From Chloroflexota bacterium (GTDB taxonomy: Bacteria > Chloroflexota > Limnocylindria > Limnocylindrales > CSP1-4): a stretch of 7,407 bases of DNA. Of the stretch, positions 1-7,100 are shown in pieces. A program made the position numbers and the translations under genes. The first letter of the stretch is position 1. The number at the start of each line of letters is the position of its first letter. The notes under the pieces were generated by a model. The model did no database searches, had not been told where the DNA came from, and saw only the letters and a list, made by a program, of their open reading frames with translations. The stretch spans positions 1 through 7,407 of the forward strand of contig JARXKQ010000046.1 in NCBI GenBank assembly GCA_030271555.1, written 5' to 3'.

Positions 1-35
1 CGCTGGAGCAGGTCACCGCACGTGCGCAGGCAAAG

Positions 36-3000
36 GTGACCGCCGCCGCGGAGACCGGGGCCGCGCCAGCACGGGCGCGCATGCCCGACCTGTCAGTCCT
101 GACGCAGTTGCTGGCGACATCGGGCGAGCTGCGCGGGCTGGCCGACCGCTACCGGACTGTCAAGGAAGGTCGAGTCGGTCAAAACCTGCGCCATGTGACC
201 TACGCGGCAATGCCCCACGGCGCCAAGACGTTTCTGGCCGCCGCGCTCGCCCTGGTGACCGGGGAGCGGCTCGTCTGGATTGCGCGCGACAGCGAGATCG
301 CCGATCGCGTCGCCGAGGAGTTGGCGGCCTGGCTGGGCGACCCGGCGTTGGTCGTGACGCTGGAGCCGCGCAGCGCACTTGCCTACGAGCGGAGCGAGCT
401 GATCCGCGATGAGAGCGCGGCGCGGGTGGCGACGCTGGCGGCGTGGCGCGGCGGCTCGCCGTGCATCCTGGTTGCAGGCGTTCAGGCGCTCTTCCAGCAC
501 ACGCTCGCGCCAGATGAGCTGCCGGCAGAGCCGGTCAGCCTCAAGCCCCGCCAGCGGGTCGCGCAGGAGCGCGTCCTGCGCGAGCTGATCGACCTGGGCT
601 ACGAGGCGCTCCCCGAGGTTGCCGGGCGGGGCGAGTTCGCGCGTCGCGGCGGGATCGTCGACATCTTCCCGGCCGGCCAGCCACTACCCGTGCGCATCGA
701 GTGGTTCGGCGACGAGATCGAGTCGCTGCGCTCGTTCGATCCGGCCACTCAGCGCGGATTGCGGCCGGTCTACGAGGTGCGCCTCCTGCCCGCGAGCGAA
801 TTCCTGCTGGGCGCCAACGCCGGCGCGACGTTGCGTGAGCGATTGGGCGCGAGCATCAAGAAACTCCCCAACGATCTCGCCACGGACCTGGCGCATCTCG
901 AGAACGGCCAGCTGGCCGATGCGGCCGAAGTCTGGGCGGGCCAGCTGGCCCCCGCGACCGGGCTGGACCACTTACACGACGAGATCTGGATCATCGATGA
1001 GCCCGGCGATGTCGAGGCGTCAACCGACTTCCTCTGGACCCAGGCCGACGAGCGGCGGGCCGAGCTGGAGAAGGCCGGCATCCTGCCCAAGGCCTGGCCC
1101 GGCGCGTACCCGGGGCGGCGCGACTGGAAGCAGCGCTGGACCGCCGCGCGGACGCTGGAGCTGACCTGGGAAAGTGAGGTCAAGGAAGCACCACCCGGCG
1201 GCAACCCCTTCGGCTGGCACGAACCGGCGCTGCCGCCGCAGGCCATTCGTGACCTGGGCGAGACGATCACCCGTTGGCGCAGGGAGGGCGCCCGAGTAGT
1301 GCTGGCCAGCGATCAGTCGGCCCGCCTCTCCGAGATCCTGGGCGAGTCGGACATCATCGCTGCGCCCACCGCAACTCTTCGCGACGCCCCGCCGGCAGGC
1401 GGCCTCGCCCTGATCGAGCGCAGCCTCAACAGTGGCTTTGCCGGCGGCCCAGAGGGCGTCGTGCTGGTCACCGATCGGGAGCTCTTCGGCACCGTTCGGG
1501 TGCGTCGGCCGCGGGTGCTCCGGCGGGTGGTCGCCAAGGACCTGCTGGAGCGCCTGCAACCCGGGGACCTCATCGTCCACATCGACCATGGCATCGCGCG
1601 CTACAACGGGATGGCCCGCCGCAACGCCGGCGGTGACGGCCCCGACGAGCGCGATTTCCTGGAGCTCCATTTCGCAGAGGGCGGCCGCATCTGGGTGCCG
1701 GTCGAGCAGATCGAGCGCGTGACGCGCTACGCCGGCGGCGAGAACCCCCATCTGTCGCGCCTGGGCGGAGGGGAGTGGCAGCGCACCAAGTCGCGGGTCC
1801 GGAAGGCGGTCACGGACCTGGCCAAGGAGCTGCTGGCGCTGTACTCGGCGCGCGAGCACGCCCAGGGCCGCCCTGTCAGCGAAGACGGGCCGTGGCAGCA
1901 GGAGATGGAGGCCGCGTTCCCCTACGAGGAGACGCTCGACCAGCTCAAAGCGACGGCGGAGGTCAAGGCCGATCTGGAGCGGGGGCGGCCGATGGACCGC
2001 CTGGTGGTGGGCGACGTTGGCTACGGCAAGACCGAGGTGGCGTTGCGTGCCGCGTTCAAGGCGATCGCCGACGGCCTGCAGGTCGCCGTCCTCGTGCCCA
2101 CAACCGTCCTCGCGGCGCAGCACCTCGAGACCTTCCGCCAGCGTTTCGCGGCATATCCGTTCACCGTGCGGATGTTGTCGCGCTTTGTACCCGAGCACGA
2201 GCAGAACGACATCGTCGCGGGTCTGGCCGCGGGGTCAGTGGACATCGTGATTGGCACGCACCGCCTGCTGTCGAAGGACATCGCGTTCCGCAACCTGGGG
2301 ATGGTCGTGGTCGACGAGGAGCAGCGGTTCGGCGTCGCCCACAAGGAGCGCCTCAAGCAGATGCGCACCGAGGTTCATGTGTTGACCTTGTCCGCGACGC
2401 CGATCCCGCGAACGCTGAACCTGGCGCTCGCCGGGGTGCGCGACATGTCAGTGATCGAGACGCCGCCCGAGGACCGGCTGCCCATCCAGACGCGGGTCGC
2501 GGAGGCGTCCGCCGGCTTGGTGCGCGACGCGATCCTGCGCGAGCTCGACCGCGGCGGGCAGGTGTTCTTCGTCCACAACCGGGTCGAGACGATCGAGGCC
2601 CAGGCCGAGCAGCTGCGCCAGCTCCTGCCGCAGGCGCGCATCGTCGTCGCCCACGGCCAGATGGGCGAGGGGCAGCTCGAAAAGGTGATGCTCGCGTTCG
2701 CGCGCGGCGAGTACGACGTGCTGGTGTGCACCACGATCATCGAGAGCGGCCTCGACATCCCCAACGCCAACACGATCATCATCGACCGCGCGGATGCCCT
2801 TGGCCTGGCGCAGCTGTATCAGCTGCGCGGCCGGGTGGGACGCTCCGCGCGCCGGGCTTACGCGTACCTGCTGTATCGCAAGCGCGGCGCTCTGTCCGAT
2901 ATCGCGCACAAGCGGCTCCAGGCCATCTTCAACGCATCGGAGTTGGGCGCCGGGTTCCAGATCGCGCTGTCGGACCTCGAGATCCGCGGCGCCGGCAACA

Positions 3001-3602
3001 TCCTGGGCGGTGAGCAGCACGGCCACCTGGCGGCGGTGGGCTTCGATCTGTACACGAGCCTTCTCGCCGAGGCGGTCGAGGAGCAGCGGGCCATCACCGA
3101 AGTCCGCGCGCCCGTCCGACCAAAGCCGAGCACGGTGATCGACCTGCCGATCGACGCCTACCTGCCCGACGACTACGTGGGCGAGGAGCCGCAGAAGCTG
3201 GAGCTGTACCGCCGGCTGGGTCGTGCCGGGACAGCAGGGGAGGTCGCATCAATCCGGGCGGAGCTGATTGACCGCTTTGGCGCGCTGCCGGCGCCGGTGG
3301 AGCGGCTGCTCGAGGTCGCGCGGCTGCGCATCGCCGCCGAAGGCGCGGGCATCCTTGCGCTCGCGCGCGAGGGCCACGAGCTGATCGTGCGCTTCGGACC
3401 GGACTGGTCGCGCTCGGCGACTATGCGCGCGATGGCGCCCACTTCGTTGAACGATCGTCTGCCCGGTGTGGCGGCCGGAGCTATCACCTACGGCTCGAAC
3501 CAGATGCGCGTCCGCCTGACGCGTGATCCCAGGCACGCCTGGGACACGACCCGCGCCGTCGTCGAGCGCCTCGCCAAACGCCTGGAGTCGCCCGCGGCCT
3601 AG
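36..3602 (+). CDS. mfd: Transcription-repair coupling factor Mfd
   Basis: Mfd is an ATP-driven DNA translocase that pushes or removes RNA polymerase stalled at DNA lesions and recruits UvrA for nucleotide excision repair. The 1188-residue length is normal for the family. Visible in order: an N-terminal UvrB-like module (about 20-350) with the motif GRGEFARRGGIVDIFP at 197-212; the RNA-polymerase-interacting, CarD-like domain starting near LQPGDLIVHIDHG (507 on); a superfamily 2 motor with Walker A GDVGYGKT (659-666), DEEQ box (760-763), TLSATPIPR (784-792) and motif VI QLYQLRGRVGRS (926-937); and the C-terminal TRCF domain from about DAYLP (1040). All catalytic motifs look intact. The annotated start is GTG at 36; an ATG at 81 begins MPDLSVLTQLL and is an alternative. 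The frame is open upstream to the window edge, so the true start could be earlier. The gene converges on the response regulator downstream, and its last 327 nt have a decayed duplicate at 7101-7317. Confidence 0.97.
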   Translation: MTAAAETGAAPARARMPDLSVLTQLLATSGELRGLADRYRTVKEGRVGQNLRHVTYAAMPHGAKTFLAAALALVTGERLVWIARDSEIADRVAEELAAWLGDPALVVTLEPRSALAYERSELIRDESAARVATLAAWRGGSPCILVAGVQALFQHTLAPDELPAEPVSLKPRQRVAQERVLRELIDLGYEALPEVAGRGEFARRGGIVDIFPAGQPLPVRIEWFGDEIESLRSFDPATQRGLRPVYEVRLLPASEFLLGANAGATLRERLGASIKKLPNDLATDLAHLENGQLADAAEVWAGQLAPATGLDHLHDEIWIIDEPGDVEASTDFLWTQADERRAELEKAGILPKAWPGAYPGRRDWKQRWTAARTLELTWESEVKEAPPGGNPFGWHEPALPPQAIRDLGETITRWRREGARVVLASDQSARLSEILGESDIIAAPTATLRDAPPAGGLALIERSLNSGFAGGPEGVVLVTDRELFGTVRVRRPRVLRRVVAKDLLERLQPGDLIVHIDHGIARYNGMARRNAGGDGPDERDFLELHFAEGGRIWVPVEQIERVTRYAGGENPHLSRLGGGEWQRTKSRVRKAVTDLAKELLALYSAREHAQGRPVSEDGPWQQEMEAAFPYEETLDQLKATAEVKADLERGRPMDRLVVGDVGYGKTEVALRAAFKAIADGLQVAVLVPTTVLAAQHLETFRQRFAAYPFTVRMLSRFVPEHEQNDIVAGLAAGSVDIVIGTHRLLSKDIAFRNLGMVVVDEEQRFGVAHKERLKQMRTEVHVLTLSATPIPRTLNLALAGVRDMSVIETPPEDRLPIQTRVAEASAGLVRDAILRELDRGGQVFFVHNRVETIEAQAEQLRQLLPQARIVVAHGQMGEGQLEKVMLAFARGEYDVLVCTTIIESGLDIPNANTIIIDRADALGLAQLYQLRGRVGRSARRAYAYLLYRKRGALSDIAHKRLQAIFNASELGAGFQIALSDLEIRGAGNILGGEQHGHLAAVGFDLYTSLLAEAVEEQRAITEVRAPVRPKPSTVIDLPIDAYLPDDYVGEEPQKLELYRRLGRAGTAGEVASIRAELIDRFGALPAPVERLLEVARLRIAAEGAGILALAREGHELIVRFGPDWSRSATMRAMAPTSLNDRLPGVAAGAITYGSNQMRVRLTRDPRHAWDTTRAVVERLAKRLESPAA
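3527..3544. repeat. Perfect 8-bp inverted repeat inside the 3' end of mfd
   Basis: TCCCAGGC and GCCTGGGA are separated by AC, giving a nearly gapless palindrome about 55 nt before the mfd stop codon. It lies in codons for D1164-D1170. Neither strand has a T-run after it, so it is not a standard intrinsic terminator. The matching site in the mfd remnant (7244-7258) retains the symmetry, apart from one missing base. Confidence 0.75.
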
Positions 3603-4258
3603 CGCGTCACCATCCTGCCGCGCAAGTACGACAACACCGCCAGTACGCGGCGGTTGTCCTGGGCGGCAGGCTCAAGGCCGAGCTTTGAAAAGATCGCGTT
3701 GATGTGCGTCTCCACAGTCTTATCGGCAATCGACAGCTGAGCGGAGATCGCCTGGTTGGATCTGCCCTCCGCCAGCAGGGCAAGTACCTCGAGCTCCCGA
3801 ACGGTCAGGTCGGTGAGCGGATCGCGCTCACGCTTGCGCAGGAGCTGCGCGACGATCTCCGGGTCCACGACTAACTCGCCCGCTGCAACTCGCTCCACCG
3901 CATCGGCGAGCACGTGCGCCTCAGCGACACGCTCTTTGAGCAGATAGCCGGAACCGCCGGCTACATCGGTCAGCACCTGTTGTGCGTAGGCGGGTTCCAC
4001 GTGCTGCGAGAGGATCAGCAGACCCATCCGTGGTCCGCGCTCCTGGCGCAGAGCGGCAGCCGCGCGCAGTCCCTCATCGGTGTGCGTGGGCGGCATCCGG
4101 ATATCGATGATTGCCACGTCTGGGGAGAGCTTCCCCACGAGATCAAGCAGTGCGTCTGCGTCGCCCGCAAACCCCACGACTTCGTGACCGGCCGCTTCCA
4201 GGACACGCGCGATGCCCTCGCGCACGAGCAGTGAATCGTCGGCAACGACTATGCGCAT
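3599..4258 (-). CDS. NarL/FixJ-family response regulator with LuxR-type HTH
   Basis: This is a DNA-binding response regulator of 219 aa, the usual size for the NarL family. The N-terminal receiver domain has the acidic pair D7/D8, phospho-acceptor D52 in DVAIIDIRMPP, S84 and K108. A linker leads to a C-terminal LuxR-type helix-turn-helix at about 148-212, with LTVRELEVLALLAEGRSN and the recognition-helix pattern KTVETHINAIFSKLG. The start is ATG at 4258, which begins MRIVVADDS directly at the receiver fold. The longer frame reaching 4507 is Arg-rich, overlaps the kinase catalytic domain and is not real. The start overlaps the kinase stop by 10 nt, implying translational coupling; a weak GAGG lies about 10 nt upstream. 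It is the last gene of the three-gene minus-strand operon and is probably phosphorylated by the adjacent kinase. Its stop codon shares a CTAG with the convergent mfd stop. Target genes are unknown. Confidence 0.95.
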   Translation of the reverse strand: MRIVVADDSLLVREGIARVLEAAGHEVVGFAGDADALLDLVGKLSPDVAIIDIRMPPTHTDEGLRAAAALRQERGPRMGLLILSQHVEPAYAQQVLTDVAGGSGYLLKERVAEAHVLADAVERVAAGELVVDPEIVAQLLRKRERDPLTDLTVRELEVLALLAEGRSNQAISAQLSIADKTVETHINAIFSKLGLEPAAQDNRRVLAVLSYLRGRMVTR

Positions 4259-6009
4259 GGAATCTGCGCCTCGAGCAGAGTGCCGCCGTCGCCCGCCTCT
4301 GAGATGGCAAGCTGCCCACCGATGGCGGCGACGCGATCTGTCAAGCCGCGCAGGCCGGAACCGCCCGCCGGATCGGCGCCGCCGCGACCGTCGTCTTGCA
4401 CCTTCACGAAGAGCATGTCGCTGGTCCGCCACAGCTTCACGGAAACGGTCTTGGCGTCGGCGTGCTTGGCGACGTTGGCGAGGGCCTCCGCGACCACGAA
4501 GTAGCACGTGGTCTCGACGGTTCGCTCCAGTCGTTCATCCAGCCGCAGATCGAGCTTGACGGGGATGTGCATTCGTTCAGCCAGCGCTTCTATCGCGACG
4601 CCAAGCCCGGCCTCGCGCAAGAGTGGCGGGTCAAGGCCGCGGGCCAGCTCACGCAGTTCCTCGATCGCGGCATGCAATTCGGTCGAGGCGGCGTCGATCT
4701 CGTGCGCGACTTCCGGGCTTGCCTTTGGACCGAGGCTGTCGCCGAGCATGCGCAGCGAGATAGCGATGGCAACGAGTCGCTGCTGGGCGCCGTCGTGCAG
4801 GTCGCGCTCGATCCTTCGCCTCTCGGCGTCGGCGCCCTCGACGATCCGGACGCGCGAGTCGCGCACCTCCGCGAGTTGCGCCTCGAGCGCCGATGAGAGC
4901 CGCTCGTTGTCGATTGCCAACCGCGCCGCTGCAGCAACTGCGCCAACGAGCCCCGGGTCCTCCTCGAGTGATGCGTCGTGCAGGATGATTGCGACGGTTC
5001 GGCCGTCGGATTCGATGGGCGTTGCAACACGTTCGTCGCCGGGGTGGGGGTACGTGAACGGCCGGCCGTCCGCGTCGGTCCAGCCCTCGTTGTCGGGGTA
5101 GATGACGACCAGGGCAGGATCGCGCAGGACCTTGATCAGCGATGCCTGGAGATTGCGTCGCACGGGCTGATCGGAGAACCCACTGACCAGGTCGACCACC
5201 GCCGTCCGCGCGGTGCGCAGCAGGAGCGCGCCGATCAAGAAGCCGACCGGCGCTGCGCTGCCGCGCAGGAGGTAATCCGGGATCGACCACCATGTCGCGT
5301 CCTGCCAGGGTGGGAATTGCACGTCGAACTGGAAACGAGCCAGCGGGCCCATCTTGTACATCGCTGACATCAGTGCCCAGATCAGACCGCCCGCCAGCAC
5401 CGGCGTGAGGACCCGCCGTGTGGGCGTGGATGCGCGCCCCCACCGCACCACGGCAAGGATGGCGACGAGCGCGATCAGCACTGCCTTGAGTGCCGTGACC
5501 CAGACGTCAAGCAACTCGGCCGGCGCGTCAGGAAACAGCAGGAAGGGGTTCGGGGTGCCGTTGGGCGGATACACCTGGCCATGGACGGCCATCAAGAGGA
5601 AGCCAAGAGAACGCGCCGCGTATGCCGCTATCAAGGCGGCGATCACGATCCGTTGGGCCGTTGTTTGCAGCCGTCCCGCGGGAAACGACAGGATCAGGAA
5701 CGCGATGACGATGTCGTAATAGCCGCGGAACGCAAAGGACAGCAGCGGCACGATTGATGCGTCGGGAAAGACGAAGAAGAGGTCGCCGACATACCAGAGG
5801 TAGCCGGCGACGACGAGCAGAGGTCCGGTGCGGCCACTAGGCCGCCGGTCTGCGGCGATAAGACCTGCCGCGATCAGGATCAAACCCGTCGCGGCGTCCG
5901 TCACCGCGGCCAGCGCATCCGATGTGGCTGCCGGGTCTTCGAGGAACGGCCACGACGAAACGAAGATGACCGCCGGTGCCGCGATCAGCAGCCGGCGGAC
6001 CCAGCTCAC
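4249..6009 (-). CDS. Membrane sensor histidine kinase (HisKA_3/HATPase_c, NarL-partner type)
   Basis: This 586-aa sensor kinase has about eight hydrophobic segments (roughly 6-23, 34-53, 62-81, 86-108, 119-143, 166-188, 198-218 and 249-264), so it is an integral membrane protein. A soluble linker at about 285-365 resembles the degenerate GAF-like region common in this kinase type and leads into a probable helical stretch (366-400). The dimerization/phosphotransfer motif ERRRIERDLHDGAQQR places the phospho-accepting histidine at H405. The ATPase domain has N512 in the N-box (EALANVAKH), D539-G544 (DDGRGG) as G1 and GGSGLRGLTDRV (549-560) as G2, so it should be active. The start is GTG at 6009, whose GTGA overlaps the stop of the receiver-only gene by 4 nt. 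The 3' end overlaps the NarL-type regulator by 10 nt. The likely role is phosphorylation of that regulator. The signal is unknown: the sensor part is mostly membrane helices with no recognisable ligand-binding domain. Confidence 0.95.
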   Translation of the reverse strand: MSWVRRLLIAAPAVIFVSSWPFLEDPAATSDALAAVTDAATGLILIAAGLIAADRRPSGRTGPLLVVAGYLWYVGDLFFVFPDASIVPLLSFAFRGYYDIVIAFLILSFPAGRLQTTAQRIVIAALIAAYAARSLGFLLMAVHGQVYPPNGTPNPFLLFPDAPAELLDVWVTALKAVLIALVAILAVVRWGRASTPTRRVLTPVLAGGLIWALMSAMYKMGPLARFQFDVQFPPWQDATWWSIPDYLLRGSAAPVGFLIGALLLRTARTAVVDLVSGFSDQPVRRNLQASLIKVLRDPALVVIYPDNEGWTDADGRPFTYPHPGDERVATPIESDGRTVAIILHDASLEEDPGLVGAVAAAARLAIDNERLSSALEAQLAEVRDSRVRIVEGADAERRRIERDLHDGAQQRLVAIAISLRMLGDSLGPKASPEVAHEIDAASTELHAAIEELRELARGLDPPLLREAGLGVAIEALAERMHIPVKLDLRLDERLERTVETTCYFVVAEALANVAKHADAKTVSVKLWRTSDMLFVKVQDDGRGGADPAGGSGLRGLTDRVAAIGGQLAISEAGDGGTLLEAQIPCA

Positions 6010-6398
6010 GAGCCGTGCACGATGGCGGCGATGGACCGAGCCGAGAGGTCCGACTTCTCGATGAACCCATCGGCGTCCGACGAGGCCAGCCGGTCGCCAT
6101 AGTCGATGCGTTGGCGCGTCGAGATCAGCAATATCGAGCCGGACGACCCGGCTGCGCGGAGTGCCTTCGCCACGGCGAAACCGTCGATGTCCGGAAGGCG
6201 AATGTCAACGAGCGCGACGTCCGGCTTGAGCCGGAGCGCCTCAGCGATGGCAGATCTGCCATCTACGGCCTCGCCCACGACGTCGTAACCCGCACGCTCG
6301 AGCATGCGCCGCATTGATGTTCGAAAACCTTCGTGGTCGTCGACGATCAGCACGGTTTCCCGCACGCCAACCACCTGCGGATGCGCCTCCTTATCCAT
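6006..6398 (-). CDS. Stand-alone receiver-domain response regulator (CheY-like, no output domain)
   Basis: The product is a single receiver domain of about 130 aa: VLIVDDHEGF (D20/D21), phospho-acceptor D65 in DVALVDIRLPDIDGF, S93 and K115 in FIEKSD. The sequence stops soon after the final helix, so there is no DNA-binding or enzymatic output. It is the first gene of the operon and its TGA overlaps the kinase GTG start as GTGA. I chose ATG at 6398 (MDKEAHPQ). A perfect Shine-Dalgarno AAGGAGG lies just inside this start (6386-6392) and sits 11 nt before an in-frame GTG at 6374. The true product may therefore begin there, giving 122 aa. The frame extends upstream to 6545, but that part is poor in receiver-like sequence and would fill the whole divergent promoter region. 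Possible roles are phosphate sink, relay intermediate or modulator of the kinase; none can be decided from sequence. Confidence 0.9.
   Translation of the reverse strand: MDKEAHPQVVGVRETVLIVDDHEGFRTSMRRMLERAGYDVVGEAVDGRSAIAEALRLKPDVALVDIRLPDIDGFAVAKALRAAGSSGSILLISTRQRIDYGDRLASSDADGFIEKSDLSARSIAAIVHGS
6386..6392 (-). promoter_or_regulatory. Strong Shine-Dalgarno sequence inside the annotated start of the receiver gene
   Basis: AAGGAGG on the minus strand lies 3 nt downstream of ATG 6398 and 11 nt upstream of the in-frame GTG at 6374. It favours GTG 6374 as the working start, although the spacing is slightly long. Confidence 0.5.
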
Positions 6399-6538
6399 GC
6401 CACGATCGTCGCAGACGGCGCGCGCCTGCGCCTCAGGGATAACCCGCGCGTCTGTATCGGGGCTACCACGCTCGGACCGAGAGGAGTGCGCGCCGAACAT
6501 CGGTCCCATCGGAAGCACCCACAAATGAGGTTTCAGAC
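6399..6538. promoter_or_regulatory. Divergent intergenic region, presumed bidirectional promoter
   Basis: This 140-nt gap separates the start of the minus-strand signalling operon from the plus-strand lipoprotein gene, so it should hold both promoters. I see no convincing -35/-10 pair in either direction. It contains an inverted repeat, GGACCGA (6474-6480) and TCGGTCC (6500-6506), about 33-65 nt upstream of the lipoprotein ATG. It also has the short odd palindrome CTCGGACCGAG (6471-6481). Either could bind a dimeric regulator such as the LuxR-type product of this operon; this is inference. Confidence 0.4.
6527..6530 (+). promoter_or_regulatory. Ribosome binding site of the lipoprotein gene
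   Basis: GAGG lies 8 nt before ATG 6539, a good spacing that supports this start. Confidence 0.6.
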
Positions 6539-7018
6539 ATGTCACTCAGGTCACGCAGCCACGTAGCCCTGCTCCTACCCGCACTGGCGTTGGTATTCGC
6601 GACCGCCTGCGGCGGGGCCGCCGCTACGCCATCGCCCGCCCCGACAAGATCGCCCGCCCCGACGCGGACTCCTCACACCGCGACCGTGCCCGCGTCCCTC
6701 GTCGGCACCACCTGGCAGGCAGATATTCAGCGCACGGGCGCTTCGGCCGGAGTCTGGACGATCGCGTTCACCAGCCACGACCTGCTCGCCACCAACCCGT
6801 CCCCCGACGCGGTCTCGTTTCCGGTGGGAATCGCAAACGTCACTGCGGATCAGATCGACTTCATCACCCCACAGGACTGCCAGGCCGGCGATCCGCAGCC
6901 CGACGCGACTTACACCTATGCCATCGTCAACAACCAGCTCACATTCACGCTTCTGCAGGACAAATGCCGCGACCGGCGCGAGATGCTTACCGCGATGCCA
7001 TGGGATCAGCAGCCTTAA
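6539..7018 (+). CDS. Small secreted lipoprotein of unknown function
   Basis: The 159-aa product begins with a basic n-region and a hydrophobic stretch (about 9-22), followed by FATAC with Cys at 24. This is an acceptable though not ideal lipobox, so the protein is probably lipid-anchored outside the membrane. Next comes a Pro/Thr/Ser-rich linker (about 27-46) with a tandem SPAPTR repeat, then a compact domain of about 110 residues. That domain has alternating beta-like stretches, two cysteines that could pair (in QDCQ and DKCRDRR) and a C-terminal RREMLTAMPW pattern. Such an ending, with a Cys, an Arg and a late PW, recalls uncharacterized beta-rich secreted proteins of Actinomycetota and Chloroflexota. 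I cannot assign a function. The gene is divergent from the two-component operon, has a clear GAGG site, and ends before a strong terminator, so it is probably monocistronic. Regulation by the neighbouring system is plausible by position only. Confidence 0.85.
   Translation: MSLRSRSHVALLLPALALVFATACGGAAATPSPAPTRSPAPTRTPHTATVPASLVGTTWQADIQRTGASAGVWTIAFTSHDLLATNPSPDAVSFPVGIANVTADQIDFITPQDCQAGDPQPDATYTYAIVNNQLTFTLLQDKCRDRREMLTAMPWDQQP
6632..6667 (+). repeat. Tandem 18-nt repeat in the lipoprotein linker
   Basis: Two adjacent 18-nt units (6632-6649 and 6650-6667) share their first 14 bases, TCGCCCGCCCCGAC. They encode the doubled SPAPTR linker segment. Such repeats can change linker length by slippage. 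Confidence 0.7.
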
Positions 7019-7060
7019 GGGACTCATATGAAGTGCGCTCGTTGAAGTGCGCGCGATCAG

Positions 7061-7098
7061 GCCGGCTGGAGACCTTCGGGTCCCAGCCGGCTCTTTCG
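7061..7098 (+). terminator. Intrinsic terminator with UUCG tetraloop after the lipoprotein gene
   Basis: GCCGGCTGG (7061-7069) pairs with CCAGCCGGC (7083-7091), and GACC (7071-7074) pairs with GGTC (7079-7082). One bulged A sits at 7070. The loop is TTCG closed by C-G, the highly stable cUUCGg tetraloop. TCTTTCG follows, a short U-rich tract. It starts 42 nt after the lipoprotein stop and ends right where similarity to mfd begins. The reverse direction has no T-rich tract, so it should act on the plus strand. Confidence 0.8.
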
Positions 7099-7100
7099 AA

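Noticed and set aside
1020..2198. 392-codon antisense open frame inside mfd
   Set aside because: It lies opposite the strongly conserved mfd domains, shows no recognisable domain, and is typical of antisense frames in GC-rich genes.
1775..3013. 412-codon plus-strand frame inside mfd
   Set aside because: It is a shifted frame of the helicase region with Arg/Gly/Ala-rich low-complexity translation; the mfd frame holds all motifs.
3527..3544. Palindrome as an intrinsic terminator for mfd or the minus-strand operon
   Set aside because: It lies inside mfd coding sequence and has no T-rich tract on either strand.
4259..4507. N-terminal extension of the NarL-type regulator
   Set aside because: This part translates to Arg-rich sequence out of frame with the kinase ATPase domain; the receiver fold begins exactly at ATG 4258.
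4649..5443. 264-codon minus-strand frame inside the kinase gene
   Set aside because: It is a shifted frame of the kinase with Arg/Pro-rich translation and no domain.
3603..7100. Insertion sequence or transposon
   Set aside because: No transposase, integrase, terminal inverted repeats or tRNA target are visible; only the duplicated mfd end suggests integration.
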